Of a stretch of DNA of 64,000 nucleotides, positions 22,625 to 37,640 are shown piece after piece. The notes beneath the pieces are model-generated. The model saw nothing but the letters and a program-made list of their open reading frames with translations, did not search any database and was not told the DNA's origin. A program made the position numbers and the translations under genes. The first letter of the stretch is position 1. Every line of letters starts with the position of its first letter. The stretch is from positions 1 to 64,000 of the forward strand of contig NZ_CP056122.1 in assembly GCF_018219455.1 (NCBI RefSeq), written 5' to 3'. This DNA is from Moritella sp. 5 (GTDB lineage Bacteria; Pseudomonadota; Gammaproteobacteria; Enterobacterales; Moritellaceae).

Positions 22625-24088
22625 TTATATCCGTGATGATGGTTTATGCGGGAGTCGTAAGATCACTTTTAATCCTGAATTTTCTCGATTGTGTAAGGTG
22701 AGTGTACCGCCATGGGCACTCGCTATACTGCGAGCAATACTTAAACCTAACCCTGAACCATCGCTATCTTGAGCTATTCGTGTATAAGGTGTAAAAATAT
22801 CTTCTAACATATCTTCTGGAATACCTGGGCCTGAATCAATCAGACAAATGACGATGTGCTCTTGCTGTTGTTCGACGATAAGGTGTAAGAACTCGCCATA
22901 TTTTATTCCATTTTCAACCAGGTTAGTTAAGCAGCGTTTTATAGCAAGGGGTTTTCCATGATAGCGAGCACTCACCTTTGGGAATGCGAAAGTAACTTTT
23001 TCTGTGCTGCTATTATGATGTTCCGTGATCTCATACAGTAATTCTTGGATATCAATGGGTGCACTGTTTTCGTGAATATCGGTATCTTTCACACATTGTA
23101 GTGCGCCTTTAACCATCATTTCTAATTGGTCGAGATCATTATTGAATTTCGCTGTTTTTGCATCGTCATTGAGTAACTCTGCCCGTAAGCGCAATCGCGT
23201 GATAGGGGTTTTTAAATCGTGAGAGATAGAACGAAATAAACGTTCTCGATCGTCAATATAACGCTTTATTCGCAAGTGCATACGGTTAAATGCTTTAGTG
23301 GCAATCACTAATTCCGATGCGCCTTTTTCTTCAAGCAGAGGTTGGTCTAAATCTTGGCTTAATGTCGCAGCTGCTGCCGCCAATTTTTTAAGTGGTTTGG
23401 TTTGCCAGCGCACTAATATGTAGATCATCCACATTAAATTAGCGGTGATAAGAAAGATGAAAAACAGTTGATCATTACTTACCAATTTATCATTAAGGGA
23501 TACATAAGGTGCTGGTAGCAATGCGGCGATATATAGCCATTCATCAGGTGCTAACATCATTTGTATCACTAATACGGGTGGATTTAACGGTTCTAGCGTG
23601 AGTGAGTAGTGCGCCCAAGAACGGGGTAATTCGGATAATAGGATATCGTTGTTTAATACGTGTAAGGTTTTTGGGTGAGAAAATTCCGTTTTAATGACGA
23701 TATTATTACCCAATTTATTACCGAGTACACGCTGAAATTCATCGAGTACCACACGTTTCATTTCACTGTTGGCAACGGGAACGATGTTAATTTCGACTTC
23801 ATTTAATGACACAAAATAGCGGCTGCCACCAAAATCGCGTAGCTGTTCTAATACTATGTGACGATATTGCAAGGGTAAGGAATTAAAGAAGGTTGCGGTC
23901 GAAGCTATATTTTGAGCCATGCTTTCCGCGGTATTTTTTAATCCTTCGAGTTCTTTATCTTTACTAAAATTATACCAAATACTGGTTGAAATTAACTGCG
24001 CGGTGGCTATTGATAATAGTGTCAGTAATAACATTCTAGAGACTAAAGAGCTGGGTAGCTGGCGGTAAATATGCTCTTTAATCGTCAT
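22625..24088 (-). CDS. Two-component sensor histidine kinase
   Basis: The 487-residue inner-membrane kinase has a first membrane helix near residues 18-40, a periplasmic domain of about 170 residues, a second helix near 207-227, a HAMP linker, a HisKA domain with phospho-acceptor His in SISHDLKTPITRLR, and an HATPase domain with NLVENGIKYG, DSGPGIPEDML and GSGLGLSIARSIASAHGG. It resembles the EnvZ/GtrS class. Its start overlaps the response regulator stop by 11 bases, and the binding-protein gene starts 2 bp after its stop, so the three products should be made together. The ligand is unknown. Confidence 0.92.
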   Translation of the reverse strand: MTIKEHIYRQLPSSLVSRMLLLTLLSIATAQLISTSIWYNFSKDKELEGLKNTAESMAQNIASTATFFNSLPLQYRHIVLEQLRDFGGSRYFVSLNEVEINIVPVANSEMKRVVLDEFQRVLGNKLGNNIVIKTEFSHPKTLHVLNNDILLSELPRSWAHYSLTLEPLNPPVLVIQMMLAPDEWLYIAALLPAPYVSLNDKLVSNDQLFFIFLITANLMWMIYILVRWQTKPLKKLAAAAATLSQDLDQPLLEEKGASELVIATKAFNRMHLRIKRYIDDRERLFRSISHDLKTPITRLRLRAELLNDDAKTAKFNNDLDQLEMMVKGALQCVKDTDIHENSAPIDIQELLYEITEHHNSSTEKVTFAFPKVSARYHGKPLAIKRCLTNLVENGIKYGEFLHLIVEQQQEHIVICLIDSGPGIPEDMLEDIFTPYTRIAQDSDGSGLGLSIARSIASAHGGTLTLHNRENSGLKVILRLPHKPSSRI

Positions 24089-24791
24089 AAGAGACTTCGG
24101 TGATCAATACATAACCACGTCCGCGGATGGTCTTAATTAAGGTCGGACTTTTACTATTATCTCCTAGTTTTTGACGTAATCGACTCAGTTGTATATCGAT
24201 ACCTCGCTCAAGGGGCAGCGCTTCTCGCCCGCGGGTAGCATCCGAAAGGGCATCACGACTTAGTACTTGATTTGGGTTCGTCACAAACAGTTTTAACATA
24301 TTGAATTCACTGCCTGACAGTTCTGTTGTACTGCAATCATGTTGATTAATTAATTGGCGCGTTAATGTATCAAGCTTCCAATGAGCAAACACAAAATAGC
24401 GCCCTTGGGTTGGCTTAGTGTAATTTGAGCGGCGTAATAAGGCTTTGATTCGAGCCAGCAATTCTCGTGGACTAAAAGGTTTGGCCATGTAATCATCTGC
24501 GCCAATTTCTAAGCCGACAATACGATCTGCTTCATCTGAGTTTGCTGTTAACATGATTATAGGTACTTGTGAGGTTCGGCGAATTTTTTGGCATAAGGTA
24601 AAACCATCATCACCTGGCATCATCACATCTAAGACTATCAGATTGGGCGTATTGGTAGCTAAAACGCGTTGCATTTCTTTACCTTCACCGGCCGTAAGCA
24701 CTGAAAATCCAGCTTGTTCGAGATATTCACTGAGTAACTCTTTGATCTCAACGTCATCGTCAACTACTAATATTTGCTTTTTGGTGCTCAT
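24078..24791 (-). CDS. OmpR-family response regulator
   Basis: From MSTKKQILVVDDD the product is 237 residues: a receiver domain (about 1-120) with the acidic pocket DDD, phospho-acceptor Asp in IVLDVMMPGDDG and the conserved Lys in YMAKPFSPREL, followed by a winged-helix DNA-binding domain (about 135-235) with RGREALPLERGIDIQLSRLRQKLGD and IRGRGYVL. An upstream extension to 24866 has no family similarity. It is the first gene of the regulator-kinase-binding protein operon and probably controls sugar uptake or catabolic genes, which are not in the window. Confidence 0.93.
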   Translation of the reverse strand: MSTKKQILVVDDDVEIKELLSEYLEQAGFSVLTAGEGKEMQRVLATNTPNLIVLDVMMPGDDGFTLCQKIRRTSQVPIIMLTANSDEADRIVGLEIGADDYMAKPFSPRELLARIKALLRRSNYTKPTQGRYFVFAHWKLDTLTRQLINQHDCSTTELSGSEFNMLKLFVTNPNQVLSRDALSDATRGREALPLERGIDIQLSRLRQKLGDNSKSPTLIKTIRGRGYVLITEVSYDD

Positions 24792-24880
24792 GCCCAGTCC
24801 CAGTCCATTATTTACATTGCGAATGTGTATTGAACCGCTTGGAGGGGGAAATTTCAAGAAGAACATTTTAAGAAGAACAT

Positions 24881-24909
24881 AAAAAAGCCAACTATCGTCA
24901 TAGTTGGCT
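24881..24909 (-). terminator. Intrinsic terminator after fadA
   Basis: AGCCAACTA (24886-24894) pairs with TAGTTGGCT (24901-24909). On the minus strand the stem is followed by six T residues, so it ends the fadBA transcript about 40 bases after the fadA stop. Confidence 0.88.
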
Positions 24910-24949
24910 TGATATAGATTAACTAACCGTATTTTTTATACTGTTGTTA

Positions 24950-26140
<1,191 letters not shown>

Positions 26141-28285
26141 TTAGTAAAAAGTTTTGCCGTCAGCTGCGCGTTGACGCAAGCCATCAGTTACTTGGTAAAG
26201 TGGTCCTAAATCAGCAAATGAATCTGCTAATTCAATGTATTTATCTAGACCGATAGTATCTAAGTAACGGAATACACCACCACGGAATGGAGGGAAGCCA
26301 ATACCATAGATAAGTGCCATATCAGCATCACCTGGAGTAGCAACAATACCTTCTTCAAGACAACGAACAACTTCGTTAATCATTGGGATCATACAGCGAG
26401 CGATAATGTCATCTTTCGAGAAATCAGCTTTTTCGCTTGCAACTTCAGCAAGCAGCTCATAGCTTTTTGCATCCGGTGTTTTTTGTACGCGACCACGACG
26501 GTCTTTAGCGTAAGAGTAGAAACCAACACCATTTTTCTGACCATAACGTGTTGCTTCAAACATAACATCGATAGAATCTTTGCCTGTTTTAGCCATACGT
26601 TCAGGGAAACCGTCAGCCATCACAGCTGCAGCATGGTGGCCTGTATCAATACCAACAACGTCTAGCAAGTATGCTGGACCCATTGGCCAACCGAATTCTT
26701 TTTCCATAACTTTATCTACAGCTACAAAATCTGCGCCATCAGCGATTAGTTTTGAAAAGCCAAAGAAGTATGGGAATAATACGCGGTTAACGAAGAAACC
26801 AGGGCAATCATTTACAACGATAGGCGTTTTGCCCATTTTCGCTGCGTATGCAACTGTAGTCGCAATTGTTTCATCAGATGATTTTTCACCACGGATGATT
26901 TCGACTAATGGCATTTTATGCACAGGGTTGAAGAAGTGCATACCACAGAATTGTTCTGGGCGTTTTAAGCTCTTCGCTAGTACATTAATTGGAATAGTAG
27001 ACGTATTTGAAGTGATGACTGTGTCAGCACTTACGTTGTCTTCTAATTCAGCCAGTACAGCAGCTTTAATTTTTGGATTCTCAACAACCGCTTCAACGAT
27101 AATGTCAGCTTCATCAACTGAGTTATAGCTTAGCGTTGGTGTGATTGAAGAAATAACTTTAGCCAATTTAGTACCGTCAATACGGCCACGCTTAAGTTGC
27201 GTTGTTAATAAACCTGATGCCGTAGACATACCAAGATCAAGTGCAGCATCATTGATGTCTTTCATGATAACTGGCGTACCTTTCACTGCTGATTGGTAAG
27301 CGATACCGCCACCCATGATACCAGCGCCAAGTACGGCTGCTTTATTTGTTGCTTTACCTGCTTTTGCCGCTTTCTTCGCGCCAGCTTTTAATGCTTGGTC
27401 ACTTAGGAATAAGCCAACGAGTGCTTGTGCTGCATCTGTTTTAGCAAGTTTAATGAATGTTGCTGCTTCTGCACCAAGAGCACCGGTACGGTCCATTCTT
27501 GCTGCTGCTTGAATTGTCTTCACTGCCGCTGTTGGTGCTGGGTAATGTTTACCTGCTTTCGCGTATACCATGCCAAGTGCAGTAGAGAAGCTCATTGTTG
27601 CTTCAATTTTATTTAAACCTAATGGTGCTTGTTTTTGCGCTCGACGTGATTGCCAGTTAAGTTTTCCTGCAATCGCATCTTTAATCATAGAGAGTGCAGC
27701 ATCACGTAATTTTTCTGGTGCTACAACCGCATCTACAGTGCCAAATTTAAGGGCAGCAGGTGCTTTATAATCTTTACCAGTTGTGATCCATTCAACGGCA
27801 TTATCAGCACCGATCAGACGTGGTAAACGTACTGTGCCACCGAAACCAGGCATGATACCTAATTTAGTTTCAGGTAAACCGATACGTGCTGTGGTGTCTG
27901 CTACACGGAAGTCTGTTGCAAGAATTGCTTCACAACCACCGCCAAGTGCATGCCCGTTTACTGCAGAGATTGTTGGATATGGCAGGTCTTCAATGGCATT
28001 GAATACTGCATTTGCTTGTTCCAACCAACCTAATAATTCAGCGTCAGGTAGTTTAAAGAGTTCAAGGAATTCAGTGATATCGGCGCCAACGATGAATGCA
28101 CCTTTACCTGATGTTTGAATTAGTCCTTTAATGTCTGAATTAGTCTGTAATACTTTTACAGCTTCAGTTAATGCTTGTAATGTTGCTTGATCAAATTTAT
28201 TAACTGGGCCTTTCGCGTCATATTTTAATTCTGCGATGCCATCTTCTAATAGAGTGACCGAGAGTTGTTCGGCTTGGTAAATCAT
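26141..28285 (-). CDS. fadB: Fatty-acid oxidation complex alpha subunit FadB
   Basis: FadB carries enoyl-CoA hydratase/isomerase (about residues 1-190) and 3-hydroxyacyl-CoA dehydrogenase (about 310-714) activities and forms an alpha2beta2 complex with FadA. The hydratase part has [11 protein letters not shown] and [16 protein letters not shown], and the dehydrogenase part has the NAD motif [17 protein letters not shown] and [17 protein letters not shown]. The start at 28285 has AGGAG at a good distance and gives 714 residues; the open frame upstream to 28318 lacks family similarity. A palindrome resembling a PsrA operator lies 117 bases upstream. Confidence 0.97.
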   Translation of the reverse strand: MIYQAEQLSVTLLEDGIAELKYDAKGPVNKFDQATLQALTEAVKVLQTNSDIKGLIQTSGKGAFIVGADITEFLELFKLPDAELLGWLEQANAVFNAIEDLPYPTISAVNGHALGGGCEAILATDFRVADTTARIGLPETKLGIMPGFGGTVRLPRLIGADNAVEWITTGKDYKAPAALKFGTVDAVVAPEKLRDAALSMIKDAIAGKLNWQSRRAQKQAPLGLNKIEATMSFSTALGMVYAKAGKHYPAPTAAVKTIQAAARMDRTGALGAEAATFIKLAKTDAAQALVGLFLSDQALKAGAKKAAKAGKATNKAAVLGAGIMGGGIAYQSAVKGTPVIMKDINDAALDLGMSTASGLLTTQLKRGRIDGTKLAKVISSITPTLSYNSVDEADIIVEAVVENPKIKAAVLAELEDNVSADTVITSNTSTIPINVLAKSLKRPEQFCGMHFFNPVHKMPLVEIIRGEKSSDETIATTVAYAAKMGKTPIVVNDCPGFFVNRVLFPYFFGFSKLIADGADFVAVDKVMEKEFGWPMGPAYLLDVVGIDTGHHAAAVMADGFPERMAKTGKDSIDVMFEATRYGQKNGVGFYSYAKDRRGRVQKTPDAKSYELLAEVASEKADFSKDDIIARCMIPMINEVVRCLEEGIVATPGDADMALIYGIGFPPFRGGVFRYLDTIGLDKYIELADSFADLGPLYQVTDGLRQRAADGKTFY

Positions 28286-28782
28286 TACGTTTCTCCTTGC
28301 TAAAGCGATGGTGATCATCAGCTCCGTTTGCTATTTACCAGCTATGTAGGGCACTGGTTGATCTCATTCTGTCGATAATCTAACAATATTTCAACACTTA
28401 TTTTAAACGACTGTTTAAATTTTTGTCGAGGTGGTTACGCTAATATATTCAATAAGTAGTATAGTTGCTGGTAAGGATTAAGGGGGTGGCAATACTAGTA
28501 AAATAAGCTATTTGTCTTTCAAGTTAGCGCTAGGTACTTAGTTTAAGTTCGCGTTTGGTTGTTAACTCTGTTTTATGCTTGTTTTGTGGCTTAATGTGCT
28601 CCAAACGGTTCGGCTTACAACTGTTTTTAATTGTTGGATGTTTGTTGATGAATGTTTAATAAAAAAAAATTCATTAACACTTAACTTTTAAAGTTTGTGA
28701 TCCTGAACCTGCTATTATCAACAGACATATAACAGTAGAATAGCGATGAGTATCTCACCCGCACCAAATACACAGGATTTAA
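28286..28782. other. Intergenic region fadB-yigZ with divergent promoters
   Basis: This 497-base gap separates the divergent fadBA operon and yigZ. It holds one clear palindrome (28402-28419) and AT-rich sequence likely to carry both promoters. In E. coli pepQ lies between fadB and yigZ; no trace of pepQ is seen here. Confidence 0.6.
28402..28419. promoter_or_regulatory. Candidate PsrA-type operator of fadBA
   Basis: TTTAAACGACTGTTTAAA is an inverted repeat with perfect 7-base arms and a 4-base spacer. It fits the AAAC-N(2-4)-GTTT core of operators for PsrA, the TetR-family repressor of fatty-acid degradation known in Pseudomonas and Shewanella. Its place upstream of fadB supports this; the regulator gene is not in the window. 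Confidence 0.5.
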
Positions 28783-29403
28783 ATGATAGCGAATAGCCCT
28801 TATTTTGTTTTAGAACAGGCCTATGAATATACTGAAGAAATAAAAAAAAGCCGTTTTATTACTTATCTAGCACCAACTAAAGGACGCCAAATAGCCGAGC
28901 AATTTGTTCGGACAATTAAAGCGCAACACCCTGATGCGCGTCATCATTGTTGGGCATTTGTTGCTGGACGTCCCAGTGACGGGCAACAATATGGTTTTAG
29001 TGATGACGGTGAACCTTCAGGTACCGCGGGTAAGCCTATTCTTCATTGCTTAATGGGCAGTGACGTAGGGGAGATGACCGCAGTTGTTGTACGTTATTAT
29101 GGTGGAATTAAATTAGGTACTGGAGGGTTAGCGCGTGCATATGCAGGCGGTGTACAACAAGTATTAAAATTGATTGATCCTATTGAATGCTTTATATATA
29201 CAGAACTTAATTTAACTTGTGATTATGCTCAAATAGCCGCAATAGAGCGCTTATTTTCAGTATATAATGGTAAATTAAAACATGCCGAATATGGTGAACA
29301 AGTAATAATGCAGCTTGATGTTGATGCAAGGCATGCGCAAGCGTTTATTATTGCGGTTAAAAACAAAACGAATGGCCAAGTTAATGTCAAAGTGGTCGAT
29401 TAA
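28783..29403 (+). CDS. yigZ: YigZ, IMPACT-family protein
   Basis: The 206-residue product matches the IMPACT/YigZ family. The N-terminal domain contains KSRFITYLAP, RHHCWAFV, FSDDGEPSGTAGKPIL and VVVRYYGGIKLGTGGLARAYAGGV; a C-terminal ferredoxin-like domain of about 70 residues follows. The eukaryotic relative regulates translation through Gcn1; the bacterial role is unclear. AGGA precedes the ATG. It is followed 21 bp later by trkH, the same order as in E. coli. Confidence 0.93.
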   Translation: MIANSPYFVLEQAYEYTEEIKKSRFITYLAPTKGRQIAEQFVRTIKAQHPDARHHCWAFVAGRPSDGQQYGFSDDGEPSGTAGKPILHCLMGSDVGEMTAVVVRYYGGIKLGTGGLARAYAGGVQQVLKLIDPIECFIYTELNLTCDYAQIAAIERLFSVYNGKLKHAEYGEQVIMQLDVDARHAQAFIIAVKNKTNGQVNVKVVD

Positions 29404-29424
29404 TATTTAGGGATAAAAATAATA

Positions 29425-30882
29425 ATGCAATTCAGGGCAATTTTAAGAATTGTTGGGATATTAGTTACCATCTTTAGTGTGACTATGATATTCCCTGCAC
29501 TGATCGCCGCAATATATAAGGATGGTGGTGGTCTCGTCTTCATTAATTCGTTTGCTTTTTGTGTCACGTTAGGCAGTATCGTATGGTACCAAAACCGCAA
29601 TTATAAAAAAGAATTAAAAGCCAAAGATGGTTTCCTGATTGTAGTTTTGTTTTGGACGGTTCTGGGGAGTGTTGGTGCGTTACCCTTTATTCTTTCTGAG
29701 CAACCAGATCTCAGTGTCGCTGGTGCATTCTTTGAATCTTTCTCTGGTTTAACGACAACAGGTGCAACCGTTATTGTTGGACTTGATGAGTTACCTAAAG
29801 CATTGCTGTTTTATCGCCAGTTTTTACAATGGCTAGGTGGTATGGGTATTATTGTACTTGCTGTTGCCGTATTACCTGTTTTAGGTATCGGTGGTATGCA
29901 GCTTTATCGTGCAGAAACCCCCGGCCCAGTCAAAGATTCTAAGATGACCCCCCGTATTGCTGAAACTGCAAAAGCACTTTGGTATATTTATTTATGCCTT
30001 ACAGTTATTTGCGCAATGGCGTTTTGGCTGGCTGGGATGACTATTTTTGATGCTATTGCGCATAGCTTTTCGACTATTGCAATCGGTGGATTCTCTACAC
30101 ACGATAGTAGTATGGGCCATTTTGATAGTTCGGTTATTAATATGATCACTGTGGTGTTCTTAATTATTGCGGGGATGAATTTTTCACTGCATTTTGCCGC
30201 ATTCTCAATTAAAGGTTTTAAACCTGGCGCTTACTTACATGATCCGGAATTACGTACATTCTTATTTGTACAACTTACACTTGTGGCTATTTGCTTTTTT
30301 ATTCTCTTGTCTAAAGGTGTTTATGAGTCCCCTGAACTGGCGTTAGACAAAGCGGTTTTTCAGGCTGTTTCAATTTCAACAACTGCTGGGTTTACGACGA
30401 CCAGTTTCCAAAATTGGCCATTGTTCTTACCTGTACTGCTTGTGTTTTCGAGTTTCATTGGTGGTTGTGCCGGCTCTACTGGTGGTGGTATGAAGGTGGT
30501 GCGTATCCTATTACTTTATTTACAAGGTATGCGTGAAATGAAACGTTTAGTGCATCCTCGTGCCGTATATAAGATTAAATTAGGGAAAAAAGTATTACCC
30601 GATCGTGTTATCGATGCGGTTTGGGGTTTTTTCTCCGCTTATGCCTTGGTATTTATTATTTGTATGTTGGCATTGATCACGACGGGTATGGATGAGCTAT
30701 CGGCCTTTTCTGCAGTGGTTGCAACACTAAATAACTTAGGGCCGGGACTTGGACAAGTTGCGGTACATTTTGGTGACGTTAATGACAGTGCAAAATGGAT
30801 ATTAGTTGTTGCTATGTTATTTGGTCGTTTAGAAGTCTTTACCTTATTAATTTTATTTACTCCAGCTTTCTGGCGTAGTTAA
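29425..30882 (+). CDS. trkH: Potassium uptake protein TrkH
   Basis: TrkH is the membrane subunit of the low-affinity Trk potassium uptake system, gated by cytoplasmic TrkA. The 485-residue product is close to E. coli TrkH (483) and begins MQFRAILRIVGILV. It has about ten membrane helices arranged as four pore repeats, with filter-like segments SGLTTTGATV, IAIGGFST, ISTTAGFTT and NNLGPGLG. hemG follows 14 bp later. Confidence 0.96.
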   Translation: MQFRAILRIVGILVTIFSVTMIFPALIAAIYKDGGGLVFINSFAFCVTLGSIVWYQNRNYKKELKAKDGFLIVVLFWTVLGSVGALPFILSEQPDLSVAGAFFESFSGLTTTGATVIVGLDELPKALLFYRQFLQWLGGMGIIVLAVAVLPVLGIGGMQLYRAETPGPVKDSKMTPRIAETAKALWYIYLCLTVICAMAFWLAGMTIFDAIAHSFSTIAIGGFSTHDSSMGHFDSSVINMITVVFLIIAGMNFSLHFAAFSIKGFKPGAYLHDPELRTFLFVQLTLVAICFFILLSKGVYESPELALDKAVFQAVSISTTAGFTTTSFQNWPLFLPVLLVFSSFIGGCAGSTGGGMKVVRILLLYLQGMREMKRLVHPRAVYKIKLGKKVLPDRVIDAVWGFFSAYALVFIICMLALITTGMDELSAFSAVVATLNNLGPGLGQVAVHFGDVNDSAKWILVVAMLFGRLEVFTLLILFTPAFWRS

Positions 30883-30896
30883 GTGGAATCATATAA

Positions 30897-31412
30897 ATGA
30901 AAAAAATGTTAGTTCTGTATTCTACCGTTGATGGTCAAACCTTAAAGATAATTAAAGCTATCGAGGAGTCTATTGCCGATAAGTATCAATGTGAAGTTAT
31001 GAGCCTTGAAGAATGCCAGCATCTTGATATGGGTATTTTTGATAAAGTAGTTATCGGTGCCTCTGTGCGTTATGGTCATTTGAATAAAAAGCTCTATCAA
31101 TTTGTTGCTGCACATAAAGCAGAACTTGAAGCAAAAGAGAATAGTTTTTTCTGTGTTAACTTAACTGCAAGAAAAGCTGAAAAGAATACCCCTGAAACGA
31201 ATGCATATATGCAGGCATTTTTAGAAAAGTCGAATTGGGTACCCAAGCAGCAAGCTGTATTTGCTGGCGCATTGTTATATTCAAAATATAATTGGTGGCA
31301 AACACTTATTATCCAGTTGATTATGAAAATAACTGGTGGTAGTACTGATAAGACGAAAGATATTGAGTTTACTGATTGGGCTAAAGTGAAGTCTTTTGCG
31401 AAAACATTATAG
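30897..31412 (+). CDS. hemG: Menaquinone-dependent protoporphyrinogen oxidase HemG
   Basis: HemG is a flavodoxin-like enzyme that oxidises protoporphyrinogen IX to protoporphyrin IX in haem synthesis and passes electrons to menaquinone or ubiquinone. The 171-residue product has the FMN-binding loop YSTVDGQT, the family block VVIGASVRYGH, NLTARKAEKNTPETNAYM and ITGGSTDKTKDIEFTDW, all close to E. coli HemG (181). It is 14 bp after trkH and 480 bases before the 16S gene, the same order as at E. coli rrnA. Confidence 0.95.
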   Translation: MKKMLVLYSTVDGQTLKIIKAIEESIADKYQCEVMSLEECQHLDMGIFDKVVIGASVRYGHLNKKLYQFVAAHKAELEAKENSFFCVNLTARKAEKNTPETNAYMQAFLEKSNWVPKQQAVFAGALLYSKYNWWQTLIIQLIMKITGGSTDKTKDIEFTDWAKVKSFAKTL

Positions 31413-31509
31413 ATTAGAGCGACACATTGGCGTTTAGCATTAAATTTAATCAGTGGTTGTTGGTTAATCGCTCATGTAATAGTGTTTGTAATTATTGACG
31501 CTTAAATGC

Positions 31510-31537
31510 TTGCCTATCAAATCGTTTTATCTATAAT
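31510..31537 (+). promoter_or_regulatory. Ribosomal RNA promoter P1
   Basis: TTGCCT (31510-31515) and TATAAT (31532-31537) are 16 bases apart and are followed by AGCGCCC, a GC-rich discriminator of the kind found at rrn P1 promoters under stringent control. It lies about 355 bases before the 16S gene. Confidence 0.75.
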
Positions 31538-31631
31538 AGCGCCCACTGACACGGAAACGTCGTTCAGTAAGGTGTTTACAAATCGACTTCGGTTACTTTT
31601 TAAACGTCCTGAATAAAGCATAAATATATGC

Positions 31632-31659
31632 TTGACTTCAAATTAGGTTTGCGTAGAAT
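31632..31659 (+). promoter_or_regulatory. Ribosomal RNA promoter P2
   Basis: TTGACT (31632-31637) and TAGAAT (31654-31659) are 16 bases apart, 122 bases downstream of the P1 hexamers. Tandem P1-P2 is the usual rrn arrangement. Confidence 0.7.
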
Positions 31660-31695
31660 ACGCAGCCTGACTACGGCGAAAGACGCCAGTGTCAA

Positions 31696-31705
31696 TGCTC
31701 TTTAA
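31696..31705 (+). promoter_or_regulatory. rRNA antitermination boxA in the leader
   Basis: TGCTCTTTAA matches the boxA core recognised by NusB-S10. It lies in the rrn leader between P2 and 16S; the same ten bases recur in the spacer before 23S. Confidence 0.8.
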
Positions 31706-31811
31706 TAATTTATTCAAGCAATCTGTGTGAGCACTTGCAGAGATATAATGACCAAAAATTATATCAATGTAATTGTGAACATTAAATTAAATCGAAAGAT
31801 TTGGTTTTATA

Positions 31812-31835
31812 AACAACAAACTTCGGTTTGTTGTT
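31812..31835 (+). other. rrn leader hairpin with UUCG tetraloop
   Basis: AACAACAAAC pairs perfectly with GTTTGTTGTT around TTCG, giving a ten-pair stem closed by a stable C(UUCG)G loop, about 55 bases before 16S. A second stem (about 31858-31882) follows. These are probably rRNA processing or folding elements. Confidence 0.6.
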
Positions 31836-31891
31836 GAAGTACAGAATTCATTGAGCCGACTTAATCGCTTAGGCGATTAGTCAAAAACTTT

Positions 31892-33436
<1,545 letters not shown>

Positions 33437-33513
33437 CGTAAAGTTGTTAATTTTTGTAAGTGCCCACACAAATTGCTTGAATAGAAAGTTGAAAAGCATG
33501 TAAGAAATGCGAT

Positions 33514-33590
33514 AGGACTGTAGCTCAGTTGGTTAGAGCGCGCCCCTGATAAGGGTGAGGTCGGTAGTTCAAATCTACTCAGTCCTACCA
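33514..33590 (+). tRNA. tRNA-Ile (GAT)
   Basis: A 77-base cloverleaf starting AGGACTGTAGCTCAG and ending in encoded CCA lies in the 16S-23S spacer. The anticodon GAT is at 33548-33550. Confidence 0.97.
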
Positions 33591-33614
33591 ATCTTCTTAC
33601 GAACTCTATGATGT

Positions 33615-33690
33615 GGGGCTATAGCTCAGCTGGGAGAGCGCCTGCCTTGCACGCAGGAGGTCTGCGGTTCGATCCCGCATAGCTCCACCA
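33615..33690 (+). tRNA. tRNA-Ala (TGC)
   Basis: A 76-base cloverleaf starting GGGGCTATAGCTCAG and ending in encoded CCA lies 24 bases after tRNA-Ile. The anticodon TGC is at 33648-33650. Confidence 0.97.
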
Positions 33691-33753
33691 CATCATAGTT
33701 GTTAAAATACAAAGCTAAGCAAGCTTAATGCTTATCTTTGCTTTTTAGCAAAT

Positions 33754-33763
33754 TGCTCTTTAA
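33754..33763 (+). promoter_or_regulatory. rRNA antitermination boxA in the 16S-23S spacer
   Basis: TGCTCTTTAA is repeated exactly from the leader, about 150 bases before 23S, as is usual for rrn operons. Confidence 0.75.
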
Positions 33764-33910
33764 AAATTTGGAAAGCTGAATAAATAAAGAAGTTCTTAAA
33801 ACACGTTATTGCTTCGGCAATAACAATATAGTGTTCTTGAGTATTCTTGAGGCGAAAAAAACTAGATAATACCTAGTTATTTCAATTGTACGGTCGACTT
33901 TAGATTGTAT

Positions 33911-36802
<2,892 letters not shown>

Positions 36803-36925
36803 ACAAATTAAAGTATGATTAATTGAAATACGACTTAAGAATAGACAGAACACTTTATGTTTTAAAGACTTCTTTATTTATAGCTTTTCAGATTTTAAAG
36901 ATACAACTTGAAAGCAAACCAAATT

Positions 36926-37043
36926 TGCTTGGTGACCATAGTGTTGCGGTACCACCTGATCCCATTCCGAACTCAGTAGTGAAACGTAATAACGCCGATG
37001 GTAGTGTGGGGCTTCCCCATGTGAGAGTAGGGCATCGCCAAGC
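36926..37043 (+). rRNA. rrf: 5S ribosomal RNA
   Basis: The gene begins TGCTTGGTGACCATAG, contains the conserved CCGAACTCAGTAGTGAAACG and ends GGGCATCGCCAAGC, whose end pairs with the start. The length is about 118 bases. Confidence 0.95.
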
Positions 37044-37103
37044 GCCAAACAACGTCGAGAGACTATAAATTAAGACTGATGGAAACATTAGCACAGATTG
37101 TGC

Positions 37104-37180
37104 GGAGTGGTAGTTCAGTTGGTTAGAATACCGGCCTGTCACGCCGGGGGTCGCGGGTTCGAGTCCCGTCCACTCCGCCA
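37104..37180 (+). tRNA. tRNA-Asp (GTC)
   Basis: A 77-base cloverleaf starting GGAGTGGTAGTTCAG with encoded CCA lies 60 bases after 5S. The anticodon GTC is at 37138-37140. tRNA-Asp also ends some E. coli rrn operons. Confidence 0.97.
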
Positions 37181-37192
37181 ACAAACAACGAA

Positions 37193-37222
37193 AGCCTGAA
37201 TCGAAAGATTCAGGCTTTTTTT
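37193..37222 (+). terminator. Intrinsic terminator of the rRNA operon
   Basis: AGCCTGAATC pairs perfectly with GATTCAGGCT around GAAA, followed by a T run, 12 bases after tRNA-Asp. Confidence 0.93.
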
Positions 37223-37264
37223 GTGCCTGAAATTCAGGCACAAAAACACCTGGCACCGGGTGTT
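37223..37264 (+). terminator. Two further hairpins after the rRNA terminator
   Basis: GTGCCTGA pairs with TCAGGCAC (37223-37241), and AAACACC pairs with GGGTGTT (37244-37264 region). The first repeats part of the main terminator stem (CCTGAA/TTCAGG), so alternative pairings are possible. They may add backup termination or stabilise the processed end. Confidence 0.6.
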
Positions 37265-37640
37265 TGTATCTTCTCTTGATTATCTCCATTTCGTTATAGC
37301 AACGAAGCCCTGAAACTTAAAGATTATAAATCTCTAAGTTTTTGTTACTTTAATATAAGATTATTATTGATCTAACCCCTAAAAAGGATGATTAATATAG
37401 AATATGCAAGTTAAATACAATGCCCCAACATGTACTTTTAAGCGACATAAGTCACATCATTCAAAATGCATTAAGATGATAGAAAAGTTATGCAGCTCGC
37501 TGTTTTAATACTCATATCATGATAATCGATTATTAGTTAAAAGTTATTTTAATCGTGTCTAAATGACCATTCTCACTATATTTGACGGAAAATAGAACTG
37601 TGATATCTTGCTTTGATAATATTAAATGTTGGAATTTGTT
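37265..37640. other. Intergenic region before cadC
   Basis: This 376-base AT-rich gap between the rRNA terminator hairpins and cadC should hold the cadC promoter. No convincing operator, RNA or open frame was recognised. Confidence 0.5.

Noticed and set aside
26580..27128. 182-codon frame antisense to fadB
   Set aside because: It lies wholly inside a strongly conserved gene and mirrors its codon bias; the same holds for the 176-codon frame antisense to cadA (42365-42895).
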